DNA of 64,000 nt from Exobasidium rhododendri (GCA_026210745.1 CP110631.1:3844001-3908000); one strand, 5' to 3'; counted from the stretch's first letter, positions 1-11,298 are shown. Translations and numbers: made by a program. The notes: generated by a model from the sequence alone, not told the origin.

Positions 1-420
1 TACCTGAGCGACTGCAAACAGTCTTGATAAAGTCTGCTGGGGGTGGTAACGCATCTCTGTATTCTCGACTACCAGCATACGATTGGTCGACATCGAGAAT
101 AGCAGGCCTCCACTCGACTCTCTTTGATATCGAGTCTAATATACAGAACGGCGACAGCAGGACAGGCCTAGAGGCAAGTGGAGCGCAGGAAATTGAAAGG
201 CTGATGAATACACAAGGAGTGGTGAGTGACCAGAATATTCTCCGAGCAGAGATAGCAGGACTGTCCACCTCTAACCTCCGCGTCGACCCCTTTTCCTACG
301 CAGGACTTTGACACGGCTCGACTGATGGTCAACCAAGCCAGATTCTCAAAGAACAACATTGACCCGATCACGGGCATGCCTTTGGATCGCAAAGCTGTGA
401 CGTTTGAGAATCTACGATAG
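1..420 (+). CDS. 3' end of an unrecognised protein-coding gene (partial)
   Basis: The reading frame is open from the window edge to 221. A GTGAGT donor opens an intron at 222-303 (82 bp, acceptor CAG), and a second exon at 304-420 ends in TAG. The join is phase 0. The visible C-terminus is about 112 residues, with a moderately conserved-looking tail (FDTARLMVNQARFSKNNID, then DPITGMPLD and KAVTF). I do not recognise the family. The tail looks globular rather than disordered, with no membrane segment and no signal peptide in the visible part. The 5' part lies outside the window. The gene converges on the FUN14 gene with about 160 bp between stop codons. Confidence 0.6.
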
Positions 421-579
421 TGTCAAGCGCAGTATCACACCTCCCATCACCATGTACAATAAACAGACATATGTCGAGCGTATTTTTCAGAATCTTCTTT
501 ATACCTTTCATCGAATTTCAAACGAGGCAAAAAGTACACTTTGCCGTCGCTGCTAGTACGGGAGAGGGGGCAGTGTCTT

Positions 580-1345
580 TCATCCAAGACGCAAGCCTAG
601 CAAGAGACCTGCGACAAAGGTCCCCCGGCTAGGGAAGTCTGCGGTCAGGAAGTCGAAAGTTCGGTTCCAAATCCTGGCAGCCGTCGAATTTCCCCAGCCT
701 GAAACTGGCTTGTTCACGTTGATCGCATCTTCTCCTGCTACCTTGGAGATGGCCGAGTCGTATCGGGAGCTCAGCGATCTCCAATTGACTGTAATTATTC
801 TTTGTGTGTTGAGATACTGTGAACAACGGGATGTTGTCAGCAAGATGTGCTATGGAGCCTGGCAAAGAATAATATCGCATGCTCACCTGCAACAAGACGA
901 AGCCACCGCCCAGCAAGAATGCAATGAACTTGGCTCCCTTCTTAATGAACACACCGCTACAGATTCCACAGACTGTTCCGAAGCCCAAATTATACACATT
1001 GACGTCGCTCTTGGGCATGTCAGCCGGACTAGGGACTCGAGAATCAGACGTGGTAGACGAGAAGGGGGCCGACGTGCTGAGACCTTCCATGTGAATAGAC
1101 TTGGAGCTATTGAAAGTAGAGAGACCAAGCCCAGCGATCAAAGCAAGTGACCCAAACCATTGCGTCCCTTTACTTGACGATGAAGAAGCATCGCTACTAC
1201 GAAAGGTGGAGGCGATAGCGGAAGGCTGACGAACTGCCTGCCTTGTCAGTTGGCGTGTCCCTGATTGGAAGTTCAGGCCAGCGAAAGAGGTCCTTCCGCC
1301 GAGGCCATGGCGTCCGATTGATCGTGAAGGTAGGAGGAAAGACAT
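580..1345 (-). CDS. FUN14 (FUNDC1-like) family protein, probable mitochondrial membrane protein
   Basis: Two exons, 1345-887 and 816-580, flank a 70 bp intron (GTGAGC...CAG, phase 0) and give about 231 residues. The start is the ATG at 1345, followed by an Arg/Ser-rich N-terminus compatible with mitochondrial targeting. The FUN14 domain is clear: a Gly-rich segment (NLGFGTVCGICSGVFIKKG), then FLLGGGFVLLQ running across the splice junction into YLNTQRIITVNW, and the terminal FVAGLLLGLRLG typical of the family's end. Family members sit in the outer mitochondrial membrane, and animal FUNDC1 is a mitophagy receptor. I see no obvious LC3/Atg8-interacting YxxL near the N-terminus, so a receptor role is not shown. 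It is divergent from PRP38 across a 257 bp shared promoter. Confidence 0.85.
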
Positions 1346-1602
1346 GTGTATTGAATGGATAGTGGCAGGAGGAAGATTGTGTGTATCGGGTGAGAAGGTT
1401 GCATGCAGGGTGACGGGAATATACTAATCGCACAAGATTCGCTTAGTCATCTTGGAGCGGTGAATGACGCGGAAGCTGTCCACTAGATCGAGTTAAGCTT
1501 TCTTTGATTGTCGATGAACACCCTTCTCGTTCTCGTTCTCTTTGCTTATTTTGATTCCTTTGATTTCTCCGATTGCTGGTAGTGTTCACTGCGCCGCTCT
1601 AG
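1346..1602. promoter_or_regulatory. Compact bidirectional promoter, FUN14 gene and PRP38
   Basis: 257 bp between two divergent start codons. T/C-rich on the plus strand just before PRP38 (about 1500-1575). Confidence 0.5.
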
Positions 1603-2535
1603 ATGGCGAACACGACTGCAAGGGTAGCAAAGACCCTTCATGGCACTAATCCTCAATTCCTGATCGAGCGGGTCATCAGAGGGAGAATCTACGACTCAAT
1701 GTACTGGAAGGAAAATTGCTTTGCTCTCACTGCTGAATCATTGGTGGACAAAGCCATCTCGCTCACATACATTGGAGGCACATTTGGAATTCAGAAACCG
1801 ACTGCATTTCTGTGTCTAGTGTGCAAGCTGCTACAAATTCAACCAAGCAAAGACATCATCATGGAGTATCTTCGATTCAGAGAGTTCAAATACTTGCGAG
1901 CAGTAGCGGCCATGTATGCTCGCTTGGCGTTTCCGTCGTTGGAGGTCTACGAAGTTTTGGAACCAATGCTAGAAGACTATCGTAAACTTCGCTTTCGTGA
2001 AATGAGTGGAAGTTACCGCATCACATTCATGGATGAGTTCGTCAATGATCTGCTCACGAAAGAGCGAGTATGCGAATTGATCCTCCCAAGATTGACAAAA
2101 AGAACTGTCTTGGAAGAGAGTGAAGGTTTGGCGCCGAGAGTTAGTATTTTAGAGGATGCGCTACTGGCCGTAGCGAATCACGGTGATAATGATGATGATG
2201 ATGACGATAATGGTGCAGCAAGTGATGACTCGGCTGCTGTGCTCAGAAAGGAAAAGAAAGATCGCTTCGAGCGAGCTCAGAGAGTCAGGACGGAGAGGGA
2301 GGCCCAAGAGCTCGGTCGAATCAAAAGTGCTCAAACAACAGTCTTGGAGGATCGACAAGAGACCGAATTGGAGGACGAGATTGCTTCACAGGAAGAAAGC
2401 GAAGGGTATATCAGTCGAAGCCTAACTCCTAGCGGATCTGAGGCAGGCTACCAATCGCGATCACCGAGTCGCAGCCCCGACCGGAAGGACGGCTACATCA
2501 GTCGCAGCCAAAGCAGAAGTCCGGATCGCTCTTAG
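1603..2535 (+). CDS. PRP38: Pre-mRNA-splicing factor 38 (PRP38)
   Basis: Intronless, 310 residues, starting at the ATG at 1603. Residues 1-180 are the PRP38 domain: HGTNPQFLIERVIRGRIYDS, YWKENCFALTAES, IGGTFGIQKPTAFLCL, FKYLRAVAAMYARL and the closing YRITFMDEFVNDLL. The protein is part of the U4/U6-U5 tri-snRNP / B complex and is needed for spliceosome activation. After the domain come an Asp tract (encoded by a GAT-rich repeat near 2183-2209), a charged Glu/Arg helix, and a C-terminal RS-type tail with repeated YISRS and SRSPDR units. Such an RS tail is usual in metazoan and many fungal PRP38 proteins but is lacking in budding yeast. The stop lies 58 bp from the stop of the convergent IMPACT-domain gene. 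Confidence 0.93.
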   Translation: MANTTARVAKTLHGTNPQFLIERVIRGRIYDSMYWKENCFALTAESLVDKAISLTYIGGTFGIQKPTAFLCLVCKLLQIQPSKDIIMEYLRFREFKYLRAVAAMYARLAFPSLEVYEVLEPMLEDYRKLRFREMSGSYRITFMDEFVNDLLTKERVCELILPRLTKRTVLEESEGLAPRVSILEDALLAVANHGDNDDDDDDNGAASDDSAAVLRKEKKDRFERAQRVRTEREAQELGRIKSAQTTVLEDRQETELEDEIASQEESEGYISRSLTPSGSEAGYQSRSPSRSPDRKDGYISRSQSRSPDRS

Positions 2536-2593
2536 ACGGCACCATTCACTTGCATTACACTCATTGTACACTATATTACATTTTTAGATGATC

Positions 2594-4197
2594 TCAATCC
2601 AATGCATCCCAGCCTGTCAAATCATCACCTTCGATGTCTTCTTCTTTGACGAGTGGCTGCTGGTCGGCGGTGACTTCCGAAATGGGTTGTTTGAGCACTT
2701 TCTCTTTCATCAAAGGCCTCTCTGGCGCCATAGCAATGCGCGCATCTGCAGCAGGCGGACTCGTCTCTTTCTCCGTCACTGCTTCCACATCCTTTCCAAC
2801 TTTCTCCTTTGCCGACGACAATGTTGTTGCATTGGGCATCGAGTGCGAAGACGAATTTTCATTCACATCGATGCGCTTCCTCAACATGTCAATCGTCCTT
2901 TTGCGTGCCATGATCAACCTCTCGCCCTTCTCTACGTCTAGATCATTGTACTGCGCCTTGCTCACGCTGCTTACTGTAGATCCGCTCAACCGCGATCGGA
3001 GGGAAGCTATGTCTCCATCGAGCTCTTCCAACTGTTTCTTCATTGGCAAGAGGGCTTCTGCAATCATGTACTGACTCAGAGCAGCTCTTGCACAGCTTTC
3101 AATATGCTGAAATCGAACAGGCCCGAGCATCGTTCCACCGTACCACCTGATAGAGAGCAGACAATCGTCGTTGATATGAACACTTAGCATAGGCACATTA
3201 ATCATATAACACTTTGCACTCACCGGCTCACGACGACTAGCACATCGGTGGCGCCCAATTGTTTAATCACTTTGGCTATCTCTTTGGCACCAAACCTCTC
3301 GCCGTCGTCTTCTAAGCCCTCTTCCAGACCAAAGTCTTCCGGCCCATTCAAGCCAGTCCTTCCCGTCTTCAAGGCTAGACATCTCCAAGCGTGCATGTCG
3401 TGGCTCGCTCCTCTCCTATTGCTTGCGAGATGCTGCATCGTTGGTGGTAGACGGTTGGTAGGAACCGCTTTGGGGTGGACGACCTTACCAAGGTGTGAAA
3501 GATATTGAGTGATGATCGAAAGCGAGGGTGTCGCCAGAGCATACACGAAGCCCACAAAAAGAGAGTCTCGATCGTTTATCATTGCGTCTTCACACGTCGT
3601 TGGCCAGTCAGGTTCAGGGATACGCAGCCATGAAGTGAGTGAAGCGGAGGTAGTAGTGGCAGCTGGACTTTCTTTCTTGCTTCCCTTTTTTTGGTCGGCC
3701 CCTTCCCCCTTCCCTTTCCTCTTACGCTCCCTGACCTGCTCCCACATCTCGGCAGCTTCCTGTCTTTCAGCTTCTCTCTCTTCTGCCTCTTCCTCTGCCT
3801 CTTCTTCGATGGCCGCTTGTGCTGCTAGGATGTCATCGTCGGTGACCTCATAAGACGGCTGAGCTTGTCTTGAAAGTGACCTTGACCCTGACTTTGTCTC
3901 TTTAGGTTTGACGACCTTAAGCTTCTTTGCTTTATGAGGTTTTGCCCCCACTGCGATCTCGTCGTCCCTTTCCAACATGAACGCTTCCTCTCCTCCCGCC
4001 TCACTCTCATCACTTTCGTCCGCTACTTCCCTTCTCCGCTTTCCCTTCTTCTTTCCGTCCTCCGGCCTCCACTCATCCTCGCTGGTATCGTGCTCGTCTT
4101 GGCTGAGATCCAAGCTCTCTTCATCAGAGGCAGTGGCATCACTTGCTTCTTGGATCGCGATTGGCTTTGTCTTGACCGAGCGAGTACTTCGCCGCAT
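2594..4197 (-). CDS. IMPACT/Yih1-type (UPF0029) domain protein with acidic N-terminus
   Basis: Two exons, 4197-3224 and 3146-2594, around a 77 bp intron; the join (phase 2) restores the hallmark VVSRWYGGTMLGPVRFQHI. The predicted length is 508 residues. Residues about 1-200 are acidic, Lys/Glu-rich and probably disordered, with a predicted charged helix (EEEAEEEAEEREAERQEAAE). Residues about 210-347 form the IMPACT fold: FVGFVYALATPSL, then DMHAWRCLALK, EDDGERFGAKEI and VLVVVSRWYGG. A coiled-coil-like tail follows. Yih1/IMPACT proteins bind Gcn1 and restrain Gcn2, but they carry an N-terminal RWD domain, which I do not see here, so this may be a separate UPF0029 branch. The frame is open upstream of 4197 to about 4329 but contains no ATG. 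It faces PRP38 tail to tail. Confidence 0.8.
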
Positions 4198-4755
4198 GAA
4201 CAAGACGTGTGCAGAGCAAAGGGAGCCCAGCAGGCAGGAACGTCTGGAGGGTCGCACTCGCCAAGTGCCGCCGAGAAGTCGGAGCGATTGGATTTCAAAG
4301 CGAGAAAGGTAGTGAACAATCGCGGTCAAAGTGATTCTAACTACGTTTATGTATACTTCGCGTTGAGCATTTGGCCCGGACCACCTTCTCTTTGGGAGGT
4401 CCCTTCAGGTCTAAAGCCTGCAGCGGTATGCTGGCCTATGCGAGCGACAAACCATCGGAGGCAACGAAAATAAGGAGAAAAAGACAGGACAATGGAGATC
4501 AGAGTACAGCGAGTTGAATATCTTCATTTAGTGTGCGTGTAAAATTTGGCATGTATCAACTTCAAGAAAGAGCGGGCATGGGGTAGAGAGAGAGGCGTGG
4601 ACTAGCTAAAGTTGACGTGATGAGTGTCTCTGGAGACGCTGGAAGAAAGAGGGAGCTGATGATAAAGGAGAAGATGATACATTCGTGATCGAGGGACATG
4701 AGAAAGAAATGGAGTGAAGTTGAAGCAAGAAGACGGACGCTTGGGTCACTTGAGT
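4198..4755. other. Intergenic spacer, same-strand genes
   Basis: Non-coding stretch between the start of the IMPACT-domain gene and the stop of the Zn2Cys6 gene, both on the minus strand. It would hold the promoter of the former and the 3' UTR of the latter. I see no RNA gene or repeat in it. Confidence 0.5.
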
Positions 4756-5164
4756 CTATGAGAAAGATGTCTGAGGGAAAGCTTGGTTGCCTCGACGAAA
4801 AGCTGATTCTTGCGAAAAGGACGCTGGAGGCTCGTAATCATCTGTGATCGACCAAGTTCCTCGGTCTACTAAGCTGGACGTCGAGTAAATCGGCAAGGGT
4901 GATGAGACAGCCTCTGGCGCCAGTCTGGTAGCGAGATGATTCTCCGTCGAACCGTAAGAAATCGAAGAAGAAGGGGACGAGTCATGGGCTATCGTAGGAA
5001 CATGAAAGATCTTGTCGTGGTGGTCAAAAGCTTTCAACTGAGACAGACTGGATCGCTCTGATAGCATTCCAGGCGCAGTATCCAGAGCAGTAGGGCAGAA
5101 AGACGACTCCATACTTTCATTGTTGGTCTTCACCGGTAGACCTTTCACCTGCAGTTGTTGTTGT

Positions 5165-5196
<32 letters not shown>

Positions 5197-6683
5197 ATAG
5201 AGAAAGGAGACTGGCGTGAATGGCGAAGACGACAAGTCCAAGGGAACACTATCGGCATCGTTGCAAGCATAGAATGATCGACCTTCTCTCTTCACCGACG
5301 ATCTTGTTCGGCTAGAAATCGTGTTGCTTTCTTCACCTTTGCTGCTTGTTTCCTTGCAAGCGTGAGTGTCACAACTTGCAGCAGAGGTCTTACCGCCTCT
5401 ACTCATATCATATTCGCTGGTCGTCGTCTTCACCTTGCGCTTCTTGTCTAATTGTGCATACTCGCACTTGACGTCTTTCTTAGCGCATCGTTCGCAAGGC
5501 AAGCCGCCCGAGCACTTTAGGGAGGACGAAGGAAAAGAGAGTCTTTTAGCACAGCAACCAACATGGCACAGACGGACCTTGGACCTACTTTTGCTTTCCG
5601 GCTCCGACAGTATTCACATGCTTGAGTCGTTCGCATCATAGCTGGGTAAAGCTCAATGATGGATCCATTCGGAAGGCGTCCGTAGTTAGGAGGAGCGCCT
5701 CCGTCTTGACCTTCAAGTCTGCCGTCTGGCAAAGTTTGCGCCTTTGATGAGATGATTGAGCTAGCCTTTATAGTGCTCTTAGGAATGCGAAAAGTATCAG
5801 ATACCAACGGGCGAGCATTACATTGCTTCTGTTGCAGTTTAATTTGTTGTTGTTGTTGTTGTTGTTGTTGTTGCTGCTGCTGCGGTGGTTGTTGTTGTTG
5901 TTGATGGTGAAGGGGGACGTGGTATGGATGAGAGTTCCTTGACTTGCTGCATCCTGCTGATCGCGGACTCGAGACATGCGGATGACATTGGTATGGATAC
6001 TCTTTGGAGATGGACAGGGGAGGAGTGAGCTGTGGATAATGAGTAGCAAAGTAAGGAGCAGAGTGTGGAATACTTTTAATGGAAGCTTGGTGGTGGTGGT
6101 GGTGGTATGGTGCTCTTTCACCCATATCTGACGACGACAGGGGCGAGTGAAGCGATTGAGATTGCTGGAAAGATTGAGCAAAACCCTCTTTGAACGGTAC
6201 TTCTAAGTGATTTTGATGCTGCTGATAAATGTTGTCATGGTGATAATCGGCACCACTTTGACCTACATGCGAAGCGTAGTGATGATGCGGAAAAGATACA
6301 TGGTTGTTCTGAAAGTAAGCTTGCTGTTGAGACTGTAGACGAGCGGAAACAAACGGACCAGAGGAGAAGTGACTACGATACTTGGCGTGATTGCCATCGT
6401 TGTCACTGTTAGCGGTGGAATGGAAGAAAGAGGGGGAGATCAGTTGCTGTTGTTGTGGATATAGTTGAGATCGTGGTAGCTGCTGAGCGGTACTAGACGG
6501 TTCCGTCAACGGCAATGGCTGGAATCCAGTAAAAACTTGAAGATCTTGCCCGGATCCTATTTCTTCGACTCGATCCGTACTCTTGAGGCTGACGGTCTCC
6601 CTTTCTAGCTCATTCGTCCTCCGTGATCCGGCCATGGGGGAAGAATCCTCTAGTGTCGAGACTGGTGAGAACGAAGTAAGCAT
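4756..6683 (-). CDS. Zn2Cys6 binuclear-cluster transcription factor with polyglutamine tracts
   Basis: Two exons, 6683-5589 and 5514-4756, with a 74 bp intron that splits the zinc cluster just before its third cysteine; the phase 0 join gives about 617 residues. The cluster reads C356-X2-C359-X6-C366-X5-C372-X2-C375-X6-C382 (ACEYCRSRKAK joined to CSGGLPCERC), an exact match to the fungal Gal4-type DNA-binding motif, followed by basic KKRKVK. The cluster sits in the middle of the protein instead of near the N-terminus. It is flanked by His-, Pro- and Gln-rich sequence, with polyQ runs of about 14 residues on each side encoded by CAA/CAG repeats. No fungal-specific TF middle-homology domain is visible. 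The start is taken as the ATG at 6683; ATG 6635 is an alternative. Targets are unknown. The neighbour upstream, in the opposite direction, is the secreted phosphatase. Confidence 0.85.
5155..5196 (-). repeat. CAA/CAG triplet repeat encoding polyglutamine
   Basis: Fourteen uninterrupted Gln codons on the minus strand, mixed CAG and CAA, in the second exon of the Zn2Cys6 gene. The CAA portion is nearly pure and could vary in length between strains. Confidence 0.9.
5844..5903 (-). repeat. CAA/CAG triplet repeat encoding polyglutamine
   Basis: On the minus strand, five CAA codons, two Pro codons, then a run of CAG and CAA codons (about 13 Gln), N-terminal to the zinc cluster of the same protein. 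Confidence 0.9.
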
Positions 6684-8842
6684 TGACGTGGCTGCAACTT
6701 TGCCAGAAGGTGAGAGACACAGGATCAGCGAGGTGGAAGGGGGGAAAAGTAGATTTGAGAATGTCCAACTGTACTTATGTAAAAGTAGGGCGAAAGGCGG
6801 TCCTGATCGCAAGTTGCTGTGGTGCGAGAAGGGCAACTTAGTTTCCCTCACCCGTCTGTGTCCGAAAATTTTAGTGTCGTCGTCTTTGTATTGTCTTCCT
6901 CTGCTCTTCTAATCAACCCCCCCTCCTCTTTGTTCTTCGTTCCTCTGTGATGCTGCAATAGTTGTCGTGATTACTCTGCTGTCCGGCAAATACCCCGACA
7001 AGGGTATGATCTTAATTTGTGCAATCTCCTCTGCTTTTGTGCCGTTGGCTCTCGTCGTCACTGCCTTTCTCCTCTCGCCCCTTCGACTTACGACCACCTG
7101 GAAATTGCCAAAGCCACTTTGATACTGTTGAGGCTGTTGTGCCTTGTAAGTGCCAGTCACAAGACGACTGTGCGCAAGTGCTGTAACTTTTTGGCCTTTT
7201 TCTTGTACTTCTTTTTTTCAATGGCGTCTCCGAGAGAAGACCGAGATTGTATTATCGTCTTTGTCGGGCCGTGGCGGCAAGTGAAGGAAAGCAGTGTAAA
7301 AAAGTATTTCTCTTGTTGTGCTCTTACGATGGATGGATGAAGTTGGGCTAGACTTCTTGCCAAGGATGAGTGGGCGAGTAAAGTCAGAAGGGAGCAGAGC
7401 GGGCGTGACGATGACAAAAAGGGTGTGACTTCTTTTCTCCTCGATATCCTGGATTGGTCACTCTTGAAATTATCACGACAGGAAAATCAATTGGAAGGAG
7501 TCTTGGCGCTCCGAAAGTGTTCACAGATGGCGTCGAAAAAGAAAAAGCTAGATCATACGGCGGTGCTGAGGAAAACGACACTTGTTGGTTGAAAGTCCAA
7601 GAAGAGCAGACGAGAGTAGTGAAAGCATGACTAAATGAGAGAGTCCTCTCTCTTCCCAAGCGAAGACAGAGGAGCTGGTGGCGCAGTTTGCTGACGTCTG
7701 CGAGCAAAAAGCTTGTAGACCAAAATGAAGCAAGTGCAGTGGCGCACCCTCTATAATCGTCAGGCAATCTCTCATCAAGGTCGGCCATAGAAGCACACCG
7801 TTTGATAGGCTCATCATGAAGAGACTATGCTATGGTTTCATTTCCAGGGAAGAGCAATTACAAAAGGCTCCTGTCCTCTGTCACCAACGAACCCGAGCGA
7901 TCTTCCATTGTGGATGTTTCGACGTCGTCGTGGCCCCAGCAAAGCGATCCAAGCGCGCTGCATTTGTTTCCTCCAGTAGTGGAATGCTTACTTCATTAGC
8001 GATGAGTCATTTGAGGATTGGGAGATTTCGCTGAGTTTCTACTGCTTGTGAGGGAACCGTGCTACAGCAAATCGGGTGTCGAGCGTGTGATGGAGATTGC
8101 AAAGGCTATTCCGATCTCCCTTGCAATATGCTGATACAGTCTGAAATGCACTGCGCAGTGCGAAAGCCAAATTCTTGCATCACCACCTACTTCAGTATCA
8201 ACATCGCATGGGACTTCGAGCCGGGTCTCCCTATCCCCTTGCCTGCGTCCGTGATTACTGACAGGACTACGAAGCATTCGATCATTGTCGGCGCAGTACA
8301 GCACGGAGAAAGAAATTTGTCCACTCGAGGTTGACATCGGTACTTCCTTCTAAGCTCTTCCTTGTGGCACCCACTCCACCTCTTGGTCATCGCTTGCTTG
8401 ACTCGTACATTCACGACACGCCCATCTATTCTCTTCTCACATGGTACCCAAGAAAGGTCGCTTACACTGCAGCACCGCTACGATCGACAGTGCCAATAAG
8501 GCGTAGCAGACAAAGAAAGGGCGTGCATTGCGCCCAGTTGAGTCGTTCGGATGATGGCTTGAAAAAAAGGAGCTCGACGACATGAAGCGTAATATCGTAA
8601 GCACATCGGCAGTTCCATTAGAGACATGGAACGGTGTTCCCCGTCAGAAAACAGCAAAAGGTCGTTCTAGCATCCTTTATCTCCCCTCACCTCCCACCAC
8701 TTTGCCTCCTCCTTCTCTTTCTTCTCTCTGTTCCCATTCCCTTCCCCCAATCTACTGGCTAGATTTTCTTCCTGGATATTCTCCCACTCTCATTCTGGCC
8801 TCATCTTTTTCTGGCTCGTTCAAGCTGATTTATCAAGCTGCT
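6684..8842. promoter_or_regulatory. Divergent intergenic region between the Zn2Cys6 gene and the acid phosphatase gene
   Basis: About 2.2 kb with no reading frame I can defend; the open stretches lack family features and consistent splice sites. It must hold both promoters. Pyrimidine-rich tracts lie immediately upstream of the phosphatase start (about 8690-8810) and of the regulator start. A perfect 14 bp palindrome occurs at 8148-8161. Confidence 0.5.
8148..8161. repeat. Perfect 14 bp palindrome in the divergent promoter
   Basis: The sequence GCACTGCGCAGTGC is its own reverse complement. It lies about 690 bp upstream of the acid phosphatase start. A dimeric regulator site is possible, but chance is not excluded. 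Confidence 0.6.
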
Positions 8843-10849
8843 ATGCGTCTTCCACCGCTTTGCCGACAGCTTTTTGTGTTTTCAAGTGCTTCTCTGGTCC
8901 TCTCCTCCATCGTCGTCTCCTTTCCAATATCCTCTCCAGGCTCGGACAGACTAATAGTAAGCCGAGATGTGGTCTCCGGCGCTGTCACTGGTATAATAGG
9001 TCCCGCTCTAGCAGTGCCGGATGGTCTGCGTCTGGTGAGCGATGTCAAAGGAACCAGTGTTGCTCCCGTTTTCGAACGACCAGATGCTTTTGGTGCTTCC
9101 GTGAACTCATCAGCATCAACAGGAAGATCCTTCAACACAACCGATCCGGCGACATCTACCTTGCGCACCCCACCAACCACTGAACTCTCCACACCACCGA
9201 CCGAACCTTCTTTTCCATTGAATTCAGAATATCGTGGAAGCATCTCCGAGTCCTCAAGACACCCTTTCTTGGCTGAAGTCGACACAACCTTCCCAGCAAG
9301 ATCTAGGCGAGAGTATGATCCGGCGCCCTACGAGACTCGCTATCGAGCTGTAGATGATGAGTCTGGATCATTCGATGTAGTGAAGCATTGGGGAAATCTA
9401 TCGCCGTATTACAGTAGTCCCCTGTACCCTGAATTGCAGAAGCACAAGATCTTATCGGCCAATTGCAAGATAAAACAGGTACACATACTTCATAGGTGAG
9501 ATGCTTGGTAGAATTCGCTTGTAACTCTACAGACCTTCTGATATGCCTGACATTGTCATCAGACACGGCGCTCGACTTCCAACGGACGATGTCGAAGAGG
9601 CAGCTCCTTACTTTGGTCAATTCCTCGCCAACTTGACAAGTAGCAACGGGGATGCGATCAGCTTTGACGATCCTCTCCAGTTCCTGCGTGACTGGAAGTA
9701 TGACTTGGGCTTCAACGTGCTGACCAGAGCAGGAACGCAGCAGCTGTTTGACAGCGGTGTTCAAAGCTTCTATCGCTATGCTGCCCTATACAATGCTTCC
9801 TCCCAAGCGCATAAACCGGTCGTCCGAAGTGCTTCGCAGAGTCGAGTGATTGATTCTGCCAGTGCTTTCAGTCTCGGCTTCTTTGGTATGAATGCAACCG
9901 CCTTGACGAACTTGGAAGTTCTTATCGAAGAGTCTCGCTTCAATTCAACCTTATCTCCGGACAAGAGCTGCATCAATGCGGCAAAGATGCAACCTGGTGA
10001 AGCCCAGGTGAATGTTTGGCTGTCAAAATACCTGGACGACACTGTGGAACGGCTGCAACGACACATTCGAGGCTTCACGTTGACACCTCGACTTGTTTTT
10101 GGCATGCAGTCCCTCTGTGCTTATGAGACTTTTGCTGTAGGCTTCTCCAAGTTCTGTCCTTTATTCACCAAAGCAGAATGGTTGGGCTTCTCCTACGCTT
10201 TTGACTTGTACGATAGTTGGAACCATTTCAACAGCCCAATCGGACCCGCTCACGGTATCGGCTGGAGCCAAGAGCTCATTTCTCGGCTCAAGAACACTCC
10301 TTTCGACGGTCCAGTCACGTCACAGAACACAACTCTTGACTCGAGCACTGCTTCCTTTCCTATTGACCAATCACTGTACTTTGATTTCAGCCATGATGCC
10401 ACAATCGTCTCAGTCCTTTCTGCTCTCAACTTCACTCAATTCGCTTCCAAGCTTGACCCGGAGAGGATGGACACCAATCGTAAAGTCATGACAAGTCACA
10501 TCATCCCCTTTGCTGCCAGACTGGTCTTTGAGGTGAGTAGTAGGAAAAAATAAGAATAAGACGGCGTATATTCGCCATCAATCCTCATTCCTGACTCTCT
10601 TCCTTCTTCGCTCCGTGTCAGGCACTGTCTTGCAACGAAGATGGAGTCGAGCAATCATACGTTCGAACTATCCTCAACGACGCTCTGCTGCCCCTCGGCC
10701 AAGATCAAGGTTGCTCGTATCGACCTTCAAATGACGGCCTCTGTCTTTTGACTGAGTTCGTGGATCATGTGGAGAAGCTTAGCGTTCCAGCCGCCAAATA
10801 CCAAGAGGTTTGCTTTGGCGACATCTCAGGAATGGACATGACGCTATAA
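8843..10849 (+). CDS. Secreted histidine acid phosphatase, phytase type
   Basis: Three exons (8843-9495, 9563-10532, 10622-10849; introns of 67 and 89 bp) encode about 616 residues. The N-terminus has a hydrophobic signal-peptide-like segment (LFVFSSASLVLSSIVVSF). The first splice join restores the catalytic QVHILHRHGARLPT, the RHGxRxP motif whose His forms the phosphohistidine. The second catalytic motif is SHDATI (the HD proton donor) in exon 2. The family hydrolyses phosphate monoesters, including phytate, outside the cell or in the wall. Several N-x-S/T sites fit secretion. A Ser/Thr/Pro-rich stretch of about 150 residues between the signal and the phosphatase fold is longer than in typical phytases (about 440-470 residues in all) and may be a disordered linker. 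It is divergent from the Zn2Cys6 gene. Substrate range cannot be read from sequence. Confidence 0.9.
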
Positions 10850-11298
10850 AGATTTGTATAGCACCTCTAATCGAACTTTTAAAAATACACGCGTCGCCTA
10901 AGCAAAAAGTATACTACTGCACAGTGTTTTTATTTGGAAGCTGCAGGGGGGGGGACTTGACTGATCCGTCTTGCATGAGCTAAGTAGGAAAAAGTCTTCA
11001 CATAGATCGGAGCGAGAGGAGGGCCCAAGCGGCTTCTTGAATTTCCATCCCGCACACAGATTGACGGAGCAGCTGGTTGGTTCGTGTTGGTCTTCCTCCT
11101 TTTCTGTTTTTTTTTTACCTTGCAGCTGTGAAATCGTGTTCTTCTCTCTCTGCTTCTCTGTGCTGCTCCGAATCATCGCCTGCAAGTAGATCTTGCGGCC
11201 CCTTGGTACGCTTACGAGGAGCGCTCTTTTTCCTTTCTATTGCGTTGATCGCGTTCCACTTCTTGTCGGCCTTTCATTAATCAACCTTTCAATTCAGC
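10850..11298. other. Intergenic spacer
   Basis: The 3' flank of the phosphatase gene and promoter of the next gene, with poly-pyrimidine runs near 11095-11115. Nothing else seen. Confidence 0.5.

Noticed and set aside
7384-7817. Two overlapping minus-strand open frames of 89-134 codons between the Zn2Cys6 gene and the phosphatase gene
   Set aside because: No domain, no splice partners, no conserved-looking composition; consistent with chance in promoter DNA.
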